From contig CALGIJ010000007.1 in NCBI GenBank assembly GCA_937915545.1, forward strand, positions 1 to 64,000: a DNA stretch of 64,000 nucleotides, given 5' to 3'. This document shows, piece after piece, positions 18,826 through 26,179 of the stretch (the stretch's first letter is position 1; each line of letters begins with the position of its first letter). The DNA comes from an uncultured Desulfobacterales bacterium (lineage in GTDB: Bacteria; Desulfobacterota; Desulfobulbia; Desulfobulbales; Desulfocapsaceae). Both the position numbers and the translations under genes were made by a program. The notes beneath the pieces are model-generated. The model was not told the DNA's origin. It was given only the letters and a program-made list of their open reading frames with translations, and ran no database searches.

Positions 18826-19359
18826 ATGTTTCTGGATCTACTACGCAAACGGCGCAGCATACGGCAATACCAGGATCGCCCGGTGGAAGGGGAAAAAATC
18901 GAGCAACTGACCGAAGCCATGCTGCGCTCCCCGTCGTCGCGCGGCCTCAACCCCTGGGAGTTCGTCGTGGTCACCGAGAAAGAGACGATCGAACGTCTCT
19001 CGCGGGCCAAGCAACATGGTTCTGCCTTCGCCAAGGGAGCGCCTCTGGCCATAGTCGTCCTTGGCGATCCCGCCCGCGGCGACGTGTGGATCGAGGACTG
19101 TTCCATCGCCGCACTGGTCATCCATCTCGCCTGCGCCGATCTCGGTCTTGGCAGTTGCTGGATCCAGATCAGGAAGCGCGACCACGATGGCAAAATTACC
19201 GCCGAGGAATATGTCCGTGGCGTCCTCGGGGTGCGGCCCGAGCTGCAGGTCGAGGCGATCATCGCCATCGGCTACCCCAAAGAGGAGAAGGCCGGCCACC
19301 CACAGGCCACCTTGCCCTGGGACAAGGTCAGCCAGAATCGATACGGCAACAAAACGTGA
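18826..19359 (+). CDS. Nitroreductase-family flavoprotein
   Basis: The 177-residue FMN-type protein begins 'MFLDLLRKRRSIRQYQDRPV', with the conserved RRSxRxY phosphate-binding group. It continues with 'SPSSRGLNPWEFVVV' and 'CADLGLGSCWIQI', both typical of the family. GGGGGAG lies 5 nt before ATG 18826; an ATG three bases earlier is too close to it. The gene ends 6 bp before aceE and is probably co-transcribed with it. The natural substrate is unknown. Confidence 0.85.
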   Translation: MFLDLLRKRRSIRQYQDRPVEGEKIEQLTEAMLRSPSSRGLNPWEFVVVTEKETIERLSRAKQHGSAFAKGAPLAIVVLGDPARGDVWIEDCSIAALVIHLACADLGLGSCWIQIRKRDHDGKITAEEYVRGVLGVRPELQVEAIIAIGYPKEEKAGHPQATLPWDKVSQNRYGNKT

Positions 19360-19365
19360 GGCACT

Positions 19366-22023
19366 ATGAGCGGCTATTTCGTTGACCCCGATCCGCAGGA
19401 AACCGCCGACTGGCTCGACTCCCTGCGCGGCCTGATCCGCGTCGAAGGTGGCGACAAGGCCGATTATCTCCTCGGCCGTCTCACCCTCCTGGCACGTGAG
19501 CTGGGGGTCGACACCTCCCCCGGCCTGCTCACCCCCTACGGCAACACCATCGCTCCCGGCGACGAGGACAAGATCCCCGGCGATTCGCTCGTCGCCCGCA
19601 ATGTCGCCGCCTATGTGCGCTGGAACGCCATGGCCATGGTGGCCCGCGCCAACCGGGACGGCAAGGGGCTGGGCGGGCATATCGCCAGCTATTCCTCGGC
19701 CTCGGCGATGTACGAGGTCGGCTTCAACTGGTTCTTTCGCGGTCCCCAGGCGCCATACGGCGCCGACATGGTCTACTTCCAGGGACACAGCTCCCCCGGC
19801 GTTTACGCCCGCGCCTTTGTCGAAGGCCGGCTCAGTGAAGAGCAGCTCGAAAACTTCCGCCAGGAGGTGGCGGGGCGCGGGCTGTCTTCCTACCCCCACC
19901 CCTACCTGATGCCCGAGTTCTGGGAGTTCCCCACCGTTTCCATGGGGCTGGGGCCGATGGCCGCCATCTACCAGGCCCGCTTCATGAAGTATATGGAGAG
20001 CCGGGGGCTCAAGGCGGCTGGCGACCGCAAGGTGTGGGTGTTCATGGGCGACGGCGAGTCGGACGAACCGGAAAGTCTCGGCGCCCTGACCCTCGCGGCG
20101 CGTGAGGGGCTCGACAACCTTATCTTTGTGGTCAACTGCAACCTGCAGCGTCTCGATGGTCCGGTGCGCGGCAACGGCAAGATCGTCCAGGAGCTGGAAG
20201 GGCGTTTCCGTGGCGCCGGCTGGCATGTCATCAAGGTCTTGTGGGGCAGCGAGTGGGACAGGATTCTCGCTCGTGACCATGACGGTCTGCTGCTCAAGAA
20301 GTTCGCCCTCATGGTCGACGGCGACTTCCAGACCATCCGCGCCCGCGGCCCGGCCTACCTGCGTGAGAAGGTCTTTGGCGACGACCCGCGCCTCTCGGCC
20401 CTGGTGGAGGATATCAGCGACGGCGAGCTCTGGCAGATGACTCGCGGCGGCCACGACCCGCGCAAGGTCTATGCCGCCTACAGCGCCGCGATGCGGCAGC
20501 GGGGCGGGCCGGTGGTGCTCCTCGTGCAGACCATCAAAGGCTTTGGCATGGGGCAGGCCGGCGAGTCGGTGATGGTCGCCCATAACGTCAAGAAGATGGA
20601 CGTCGAGTCGCTCAAGGAGTTCCGCGACCGCTTCCATGTCCCCCTGGCCGACGAGCAGCTGGCCGAGCTGCCCTTCATCAGGCCGCCGGAGGGCAGTGCC
20701 GAACGGCGCTTTCTGGAGGAGCGCCGCCAGGCCATGGGCGGGCCGGTGCCCTGCCGTCAGACCTCCCCGATACAGCTCGTGGCGCCCGAGATGGCCGCTT
20801 TGCGGCCGCTGCTGGTGTCCTCCGGCGAGCGCGAGCTCTCCACCACCATGGCCTTCGTGCGGCTGCTCGGCATCCTCGTCAAAGACAAGGCCCTTGGCCG
20901 GCATATCGTGCCCATCGTCCCCGACGAGGCGCGCACTTTCGGCATGGAGGGGCTGTTCCGCCAGCTGGGCATTTATGCCCCGAGCGGGCAGCTCTACGAG
21001 CCCCAGGACGCCGAGACCGTCTCCTGGTACCGCGAGGACCCCAAGGGGCAGATCCTCGAAGAGGGCATCACCGAGGCCGGCGCCATCTCCTCCTGGCTGG
21101 CCGCCGCCACCGCCTACAGCAACTACGGGGTGGCGATGATTCCCTTTTATATTTTTTATTCGATGTTCGGCTTCCAGCGCGTCGGCGACCAGATCTGGGC
21201 CGCAGGCGACAGCCGGTCGCGCGGCTTCCTCCTTGGCGCCACCGCCGGCCGCACCACCTTGAACGGCGAGGGGCTGCAGCACCAGGATGGCCATGGTCTG
21301 CTCCTTGCCTCGGCGGTGCCGTCCTGCCTGGCCTACGACCCGACCTTCGCCTACGAGGTGGCGGTGCTGGTGCGGCGCGGCATCGAGCGCATGTATACCA
21401 AGGGTGAGGATGTGTTCTATTATCTCACCCTGCTCAACGAAAATTATCGGCATCCCGAGATGCCGGCCGGCGTCGAGGAGGGCATCGAACGGGGCCTCTA
21501 TCTCTTCCGGGAGGGGGCGGGCGAGGGGCCGCGGGTGCAGCTCTTCGGCTCGGGGGCGATCCTGCGCGAGGTCATCGCCGCCGCCGATCTGCTGGCCGAA
21601 GAATTTGGCGTCGTCGCCGATGTCTGGTCGGTGCTGGGGCTCAACCAGCTGCATCGCCAGGGTATGGAAATCGACGACTGGAACCGCCTGCACCCGTCGC
21701 AGGTGCCACGGCGCAGCTATGTCGAGGAACAACTCGCCGGCCATCCCGGGCCGGCCGTGCTGGCCACCGATTATGTACGCCTCTATGGCGAGCAGCTGCG
21801 ACGCCTCACCTCCCGCCCCCTGACCGTGCTTGGAACCGACGGCTATGGTCGCAGCGACACCCGCCAGGTGCTGCGCCGCTTCTTTATGGTTGACCGCCAT
21901 CATGTCGTGGTGGCCGCCCTGCACCAGTTGGTCGAAAGTGGCGAGCTGGCAGCCGAGAAGGTCGAGGAAGCGGTTCGCCGCTACGGGATCGAGACGGACG
22001 TGAGGTCGAAGATGGAGCGATAG
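19366..22023 (+). CDS. aceE: Pyruvate dehydrogenase E1 component, homodimeric type
   Basis: The 885-residue protein matches the E. coli-type single-chain E1 in length and order. The thiamine diphosphate motif begins 'GDGESDEPES' near residue 228 and ends 'NCNLQ' about 25 residues later. Other family blocks are 'MPEFWEFPTVSMGLGPM', 'TIKGFGMG' and 'SYVEEQLAGHPGPAVLATD'. It decarboxylates pyruvate and acetylates the E2 lipoyl group. aceF and lpd follow, each separated from its neighbour by a toxin-antitoxin pair. There is no terminator-like hairpin after the stop. Confidence 0.95.
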   Translation: MSGYFVDPDPQETADWLDSLRGLIRVEGGDKADYLLGRLTLLARELGVDTSPGLLTPYGNTIAPGDEDKIPGDSLVARNVAAYVRWNAMAMVARANRDGKGLGGHIASYSSASAMYEVGFNWFFRGPQAPYGADMVYFQGHSSPGVYARAFVEGRLSEEQLENFRQEVAGRGLSSYPHPYLMPEFWEFPTVSMGLGPMAAIYQARFMKYMESRGLKAAGDRKVWVFMGDGESDEPESLGALTLAAREGLDNLIFVVNCNLQRLDGPVRGNGKIVQELEGRFRGAGWHVIKVLWGSEWDRILARDHDGLLLKKFALMVDGDFQTIRARGPAYLREKVFGDDPRLSALVEDISDGELWQMTRGGHDPRKVYAAYSAAMRQRGGPVVLLVQTIKGFGMGQAGESVMVAHNVKKMDVESLKEFRDRFHVPLADEQLAELPFIRPPEGSAERRFLEERRQAMGGPVPCRQTSPIQLVAPEMAALRPLLVSSGERELSTTMAFVRLLGILVKDKALGRHIVPIVPDEARTFGMEGLFRQLGIYAPSGQLYEPQDAETVSWYREDPKGQILEEGITEAGAISSWLAAATAYSNYGVAMIPFYIFYSMFGFQRVGDQIWAAGDSRSRGFLLGATAGRTTLNGEGLQHQDGHGLLLASAVPSCLAYDPTFAYEVAVLVRRGIERMYTKGEDVFYYLTLLNENYRHPEMPAGVEEGIERGLYLFREGAGEGPRVQLFGSGAILREVIAAADLLAEEFGVVADVWSVLGLNQLHRQGMEIDDWNRLHPSQVPRRSYVEEQLAGHPGPAVLATDYVRLYGEQLRRLTSRPLTVLGTDGYGRSDTRQVLRRFFMVDRHHVVVAALHQLVESGELAAEKVEEAVRRYGIETDVRSKMER

Positions 22024-22079
22024 CGCCTCAATATTCTCAATCACCCTTGCCAGGGAAGTCCGCCAATGCTACAGCTCAG

Positions 22080-22108
22080 TTGACGCTATTCACGTAAGAC
22101 GTTACTAT
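22080..22108 (+). promoter_or_regulatory. Predicted sigma-70 promoter of higBA (leaderless layout)
   Basis: TTGACG at 22080-22085 and TACTAT at 22103-22108 are separated by 17 bp. Transcription would start about 7 nt later, at or next to the higB ATG (22116), leaving no room for a ribosome site. Confidence 0.6.
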
Positions 22109-22115
22109 ATGTTGC

Positions 22116-22394
22116 ATGATCAGATCATTTAAGGATAGAGACACGGAATCACTGGCGAAAGGATACCATGTGCGACGCTTTGGCAGTTTTAAAAAAATCG
22201 CGAGACGTAAAATCAGACAGCTGGAGATTGCCGCTATCCTTGAAGATCTGCGGGTCCCTCCTGGTAATCGCCTGGAGGCTCTGAAGGGGGATCGCTCTGG
22301 TCAATTCAGTATCCGCATTAACGACCAATGGCGGATCTGCTTTTTCTGGCATGATGGCGGGGCGGAAGAGGTGGAAATAGTTGATTATCATTGA
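22116..22394 (+). CDS. higB: HigB-type toxin (RelE/ParE superfamily mRNA interferase)
   Basis: The 92-residue protein begins 'MIRSFKDRDTESL' and contains the HigB hallmark 'LEDLRVPPGNRLEALKGDR' (residues ~46-64) and 'SIRINDQWRICFFW' (residues ~68-81). HigB cleaves mRNA on the ribosome and is neutralised by HigA, encoded next. The toxin-first order is typical of higBA. The pair lies between aceE and aceF. It has its own promoter directly before the ATG and no visible Shine-Dalgarno sequence. Confidence 0.9.
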   Translation: MIRSFKDRDTESLAKGYHVRRFGSFKKIARRKIRQLEIAAILEDLRVPPGNRLEALKGDRSGQFSIRINDQWRICFFWHDGGAEEVEIVDYH

Positions 22395-22402
22395 CAGGTG
22401 TT

Positions 22403-22747
22403 ATGATGAAAATGGTGGATCCGGTTACTCCGGGTGAGATTTTGTTGGAAGAGTTTCTCAAGCCTCTTGGTGTGAGCCAGTATCGACTGGCCAAGGAGGT
22501 GGGGGTCCCTCCCCAGCGGATTAGCGAGATCGTTGGCGGTAAACGCTCAATCACGGCCGATACCGATTTACGACTTTGTCGATTTTTCGGGCTTTCAAAC
22601 GGGTATTGGCTGCGAGCTCAAGCGGCTTACGACACTGAGGTGGCCGAACGTGTCCTTGGACCGCAGTTAAGGAAAATCACCCCATGGGCAGAACTCTCCA
22701 AAACCAAGAAATATAGAGCAGTTGACGGAGGGCTCTCTGGCCATTGA
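22403..22747 (+). CDS. higA: HigA-type antitoxin (XRE-family HTH)
   Basis: This protein of about 114 residues has the family opening 'VDPVTPGEILLEEFLKPLG' and an XRE helix-turn-helix 'QYRLAKEVGVPPQRISEIVGG'. It binds HigB and probably represses the higBA promoter. The start could be any of ATG 22403, 22406 or 22412, or TTG 22391 overlapping the higB stop; I prefer 22403. The C-terminal ~20 residues ('ELSKTKKYRAVDGGLSGH') end 61 bp before the aceF start. Confidence 0.88.
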   Translation: MMKMVDPVTPGEILLEEFLKPLGVSQYRLAKEVGVPPQRISEIVGGKRSITADTDLRLCRFFGLSNGYWLRAQAAYDTEVAERVLGPQLRKITPWAELSKTKKYRAVDGGLSGH

Positions 22748-22808
22748 GGTCAATCCGCTCGATAACGGCACGTCCAGCGAGAAAGTAGATGTCATAGGGA
22801 GAATTGCA

Positions 22809-24092
22809 TTGAATTTACAGACCATCCGCATCCCCGATTTTGGTAAGGTCCAGAAAATCACCGTGGTCGAGGTTTTTATCCGTGCCGGGCAGGAGGTGGC
22901 CCAGGAAGACCCGCTGCTGGCGCTGGAGAGCGAGAAGGCGGTGATGGATCTGCCTTCGCCCTTTGCCGGGGTGATTCGCGAGGTGCTGCTGGCGGAGAAC
23001 CAGGTGGTGGAAAGCGGCGATATCATCGCCACCATCGAGGTCGCCGGCGGGGAAGAGCAACCGGCCGTGAAGGCAGTCGCCGAGACCCCGCCGCAGACGG
23101 AACCGGCGGCAGCGGCGGCTGCAGTCCCCTCGCAGCCGGCCGGCGAGCCGCCGCCACCCGTGCATGCCAGCCCCTCGGTGCGCGCCCTGGCGCGGGAGAA
23201 GGGGGTTGATCTGGCCTCGGTGACGCCCACCGGGCCGTCGGGGCGGATCCTCAAGGAGGATGTCCTGGCCTCTCTGTCACCTGGCGGGCAAGGACCTGCC
23301 GCCCAGAGCCAGCCCGCCGCGGGGCCGACCGATGCGGTAACGGCTTCCGCAAGCCAAGCTTCGGCGGAGACGGCCCTGGACGACTATGGCAAATTCGGGC
23401 CAGTGGAAGCGGTGGCCTTGAGCCGCATCAAGAAACTCGCCGGCGCCGGCCTTACAGCCAGCTGGACCACCATCCCCCACGTCACCCACTTCGAGGAGGC
23501 GGATATCACCAGGCTCGAAGAACTGCGCCAGACCTTGAACGGCGAACGTGGCGAAGGGGAGCCGGCCTACAGCCCGCTGGTCTTCGTCATCAAGGCGGTG
23601 GCGGCGACGCTGGCCGACTTCCCGCTCTTCAACTGCTCGCTGTTGCCGGGTGGCGACAAGGTGGCGCTCAAGCGCTATTGCCATCTCGGCATCGCCGTCG
23701 ACACCGCCCAGGGGCTAGTGGTGCCGGTCATCCGCGACGCCGACCAGAAGGGGCTGCGCCAGATCGCCCAGGAACTGCAGCATCTCAGCACGGCGGCCCG
23801 CGCCGGCAAGCTGACCATTCCCGAGATCCTCGGCGCGAGCTTCACCATCTCCAGCCTTGGCGGCATCGGCGGGACCGGCTTCACGCCGATCGTCAACGCC
23901 CCGCAGGTCGCCATCCTCGGCCTGTCGCGCAGCGCCCGCAAGCCGGTCTGGGATGGCAATGCCTTTGTGCCGCGGCTGATGCTGCCCTTCGCGCTGTCCT
24001 ACGACCACCGCGTCATCGACGGCGCCGACGCCGCCCGTTTCTGCGTGGCCTTGCGCAAAGCCCTCGAGGATCTGCGGCGGGTGCTGCTGTGA
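22809..24092 (+). CDS. aceF: Dihydrolipoyl acetyltransferase E2 component, TTG start
   Basis: I place the start at TTG 22809. It has AGGGAGA 6 nt upstream and yields 'MNLQTIRIPDFGKVQ', the normal start of a lipoyl domain. The longer frame from 22722 overlaps higA. The 427-residue protein has one lipoyl domain (attachment Lys43 in 'ESEKAVMD'), an Ala/Pro-rich linker, and a peripheral-subunit-binding domain ('SVRALAREKGVDL', 'GPSGRILKEDV'). The catalytic domain has His400 and the DG pair in 'YDHRVIDGADAARF'. It transfers the acetyl group to CoA. E. coli AceF has three lipoyl domains, so this is a compact form. Confidence 0.92.
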   Translation: MNLQTIRIPDFGKVQKITVVEVFIRAGQEVAQEDPLLALESEKAVMDLPSPFAGVIREVLLAENQVVESGDIIATIEVAGGEEQPAVKAVAETPPQTEPAAAAAAVPSQPAGEPPPPVHASPSVRALAREKGVDLASVTPTGPSGRILKEDVLASLSPGGQGPAAQSQPAAGPTDAVTASASQASAETALDDYGKFGPVEAVALSRIKKLAGAGLTASWTTIPHVTHFEEADITRLEELRQTLNGERGEGEPAYSPLVFVIKAVAATLADFPLFNCSLLPGGDKVALKRYCHLGIAVDTAQGLVVPVIRDADQKGLRQIAQELQHLSTAARAGKLTIPEILGASFTISSLGGIGGTGFTPIVNAPQVAILGLSRSARKPVWDGNAFVPRLMLPFALSYDHRVIDGADAARFCVALRKALEDLRRVLL

Positions 24093-24114
24093 TGTTCTGT
24101 TGGTCCATCGCAAC

Positions 24115-24143
24115 TTGATTTGTGCAGACAAAGTGTGTACATT
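24115..24143 (+). promoter_or_regulatory. Predicted sigma-70 promoter of the BrnT-type module (leaderless layout)
   Basis: TTGATT at 24115-24120 and TACATT at 24138-24143 are 17 bp apart. The expected start point coincides with the toxin ATG at 24150, the same geometry as the higBA promoter. Confidence 0.55.
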
Positions 24144-24149
24144 TTTTAA

Positions 24150-24428
24150 ATGAAGTTTGAATGGGATCCACGTAAAAATGAATGGTTAAAGTCGGAAAGA
24201 GGAATTTCATTTGAGAAAATTCTCTTCCACTTGCTACGAGGGGATGTCTGGAAGATGTCTGATCATCCCGATCAGGAGCGTTATCCAGGTCAACAGATCT
24301 ACTTCGTCATAGTCGATGACTATATTTATCTCGTTCCCCATGTCGTTGACCTGGAATACGTGTTTTTAAAAACCATTATTCCTAGCCGCAAGGCGACGAA
24401 AGAGTATCACCAGGAACAAGAGAGGTAA
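24150..24428 (+). CDS. brnT: BrnT-family (DUF497) toxin
   Basis: The 92-residue protein opens 'MKFEWDPRKNEWLKSERGIS', the classic BrnT/DUF497 start (F-x-W-D-x-x-K-N), and has 'QERYPGQQIYFVIVDDYIYLV' in the core. BrnT toxins are RelE-fold ribonucleases. A small DNA-binding protein gene follows after 6 bp, as in brnTA. The pair separates aceF from lpd. No Shine-Dalgarno sequence is present and the mRNA is predicted to be leaderless. Confidence 0.85.
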   Translation: MKFEWDPRKNEWLKSERGISFEKILFHLLRGDVWKMSDHPDQERYPGQQIYFVIVDDYIYLVPHVVDLEYVFLKTIIPSRKATKEYHQEQER

Positions 24429-24434
24429 GCGGGA

Positions 24435-24710
24435 ATGAAGTACGATGACGAAGAGAAGGCCATTATTGATGCCTATGCCAAAGGCAAAATGACGCTGCGG
24501 ACGCCGACCAGAAGTGATCTTGATACCATTAAGAAAATGGCCAGGAAAACTTTGGTGAAAGATAAGCGAATTACCATCCGCCTTTATGATCATGATTTTC
24601 GCGGAATCCAGAAGCGTGCGTTAGAGATGGGCGTCCCTTATCAAACCCTCATTTCAGGTATCATTCATCGTTATATCGAAGGTGAGCTCGTTTCAAAATC
24701 CGAGCGATAA
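24435..24710 (+). CDS. Antitoxin of the BrnT pair (CopG/BrnA-like)
   Basis: The 91-residue protein has a charged N-terminus followed by 'KRITIRLYDHDFRGIQKRAL' and 'VPYQTLISGIIHRYIEGEL'. That is a ribbon-helix-helix layout (beta strand, two helices) as in CopG-like antitoxins. It should bind and neutralise the upstream BrnT and bind the module's promoter. It is less like canonical BrnA than the toxin is like BrnT, so I do not assign brnA. AAGCGGGA precedes the ATG. The stop lies 11 bp before lpd. Confidence 0.8.
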   Translation: MKYDDEEKAIIDAYAKGKMTLRTPTRSDLDTIKKMARKTLVKDKRITIRLYDHDFRGIQKRALEMGVPYQTLISGIIHRYIEGELVSKSER

Positions 24711-24721
24711 GGACTGAACCA

Positions 24722-26125
24722 ATGACACAATATGACGTACTCGTCCTCGGCGGTGGCCCCGGTGGCTATACCGCCGCCTTTCGCGCCGCCGATCTCGGCC
24801 TGTCCGTCTGTCTGGTGGAGCAAGGCCAGCGACTGGGCGGCGTGTGCCTCAATGTCGGCTGCATTCCCTCCAAGACCCTGCTCCATGCCGCGGCGGTGAT
24901 CGAGGAGGCGGCGGAGATCGCCGAGTTCGGTGTCGACTTCGCCCCGCCGCACATCGATATCGAACGCCTGCGCGACAAGAAGGAGGCCGTCATCGGGCAG
25001 CTCACCAGCGGCCTCGACGGGCTGTGCAAGGCCCGCAAGATCACCCGCCTCACCGGCCAGGGGGTCTTTACCGGCCGCAACAGCCTGAAGGTCAGCGGCG
25101 AGGCCGGCAGCGAGGAGGTGCATTTCGCCAAGGCGATCATCGCCACCGGCTCGCGCCCCTTCGCCCTGCCCCATGTGCCGCAAGACCCGCGCATCTGGGA
25201 CTCCACCGCGGCGCTGGCCCTCTCTTTCGTGCCGAAACGCCTGCTGATCATCGGCGGCGGCATCATCGGCCTCGAGATGGCGCAGATCTACAGCGCCCTC
25301 GGCGCGCAGATCACCATCGTCGAGATGCTCGAGCAGATCATCCCCCCCGCCGACAAGGACCTCATCCAGCCGCTCTTCCTCAAGCTGAAGAAGAAATACA
25401 CCATCCTCACCAAGACCAGGGTCAGCGAGATTGTCGCCCTCGCGGAGGCCATTCGCGTCACCTGGCAGGGCGCCGGGGAACCGGAAACCGGCGACTTCGA
25501 CGCGGTGCTGGTGGCGGTGGGGCGGCGCCCCAACACCGCCGACATGGGCTTCGAGACCCTTGGCGTGGCCCTTACCGAGCGTGGCTTCATCAAGGTCGAC
25601 GAGCGCATGGAGACTAGCGTGCACGGCATCTTTGCGGTTGGCGACGTGGTCGGCGAGCCGATGCTCGCCCACAAGGCGACCCACGAGGGCAAGGTGGCGG
25701 CGGAGAACATCGCTGGCCAAAACGCCGCCTTCAACCCGCTGACCATCCCCTCGGTATGCTATACCAATCCCGAGGTGGCCTGGATGGGGCTCACCGAGAA
25801 AGAGGCCAAAGCGCGCAACATCGACTGCGACAAAGGCAAGTTTCCCTGGGGCGCCAGCGGGCGGGCCCTGTCGGCCGGCGTCGCCGGCGGGGTGACCAAG
25901 GCCCTCTTCGAGAGTGGCAGCGGCCGTATCCTTGGCGCCGGCATCTGCGGCGCAGGCGCCGGGGAACTCATCCACGAGGCGGTGCTCGCCCTCGAGATGG
26001 GCGCCAATGCCGAGGATATCTCGCGCACCGTCCATGCCCACCCCACCCTGGCCGAGACCTTCGCCTTCGCCGCCGAGATCGTGCACGGTTCGATCACCGA
26101 TGTCCTGCCGCCGAAGAAGAAGTAG
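24722..26125 (+). CDS. lpd: Dihydrolipoyl dehydrogenase E3 component
   Basis: The 467-residue flavoprotein has an N-terminal FAD site 'VLVLGGGPGGYTAAF'. The redox disulfide is in 'CLNVGCIPSK' (about Cys42 and Cys47). A second nucleotide site 'LLIIGGGIIGLEMAQ' near residue 175 binds NAD. 'GIFAVGDVVGEPMLAHKA' is present, and the C-terminal catalytic 'HAHPTLAE' lies near residue 437. It reoxidises the E2 dihydrolipoyl group. It is third in the aceE-aceF-lpd set, with a CopG-like gene immediately before it. Confidence 0.95.
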   Translation: MTQYDVLVLGGGPGGYTAAFRAADLGLSVCLVEQGQRLGGVCLNVGCIPSKTLLHAAAVIEEAAEIAEFGVDFAPPHIDIERLRDKKEAVIGQLTSGLDGLCKARKITRLTGQGVFTGRNSLKVSGEAGSEEVHFAKAIIATGSRPFALPHVPQDPRIWDSTAALALSFVPKRLLIIGGGIIGLEMAQIYSALGAQITIVEMLEQIIPPADKDLIQPLFLKLKKKYTILTKTRVSEIVALAEAIRVTWQGAGEPETGDFDAVLVAVGRRPNTADMGFETLGVALTERGFIKVDERMETSVHGIFAVGDVVGEPMLAHKATHEGKVAAENIAGQNAAFNPLTIPSVCYTNPEVAWMGLTEKEAKARNIDCDKGKFPWGASGRALSAGVAGGVTKALFESGSGRILGAGICGAGAGELIHEAVLALEMGANAEDISRTVHAHPTLAETFAFAAEIVHGSITDVLPPKKK

Positions 26126-26132
26126 CCGTCTT

Positions 26133-26160
26133 CTGCCGCCGGCCTCTCTGCCGGCGGCAG
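26133..26160 (+). terminator. GC-rich hairpin after lpd
   Basis: An 11-bp perfect stem (CTGCCGCCGGC at 26133-26143 and its complement at 26150-26160) has a 6-nt loop. No T-tract follows, so it may be a weak or Rho-assisted terminator, or only a dispersed GC-rich palindrome like those at 28960 and 51425. Confidence 0.4.
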
Positions 26161-26179
26161 GGCCGGGTTGTCCCTGTCA

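Noticed and set aside
18651..19268. N-terminal extension of RsgA by ~200 residues
   Set aside because: The extension is antisense to the nitroreductase and has no homology features. ATG 18650 gives a normal-length RsgA.
18841..22044. 1067-codon open frame antisense to aceE and the nitroreductase gene
   Set aside because: It is an artefact of strong GC codon bias. The translation is low-complexity, rich in His, Gly and Gln, and has no domain. The opposite strand encodes an unmistakable AceE.
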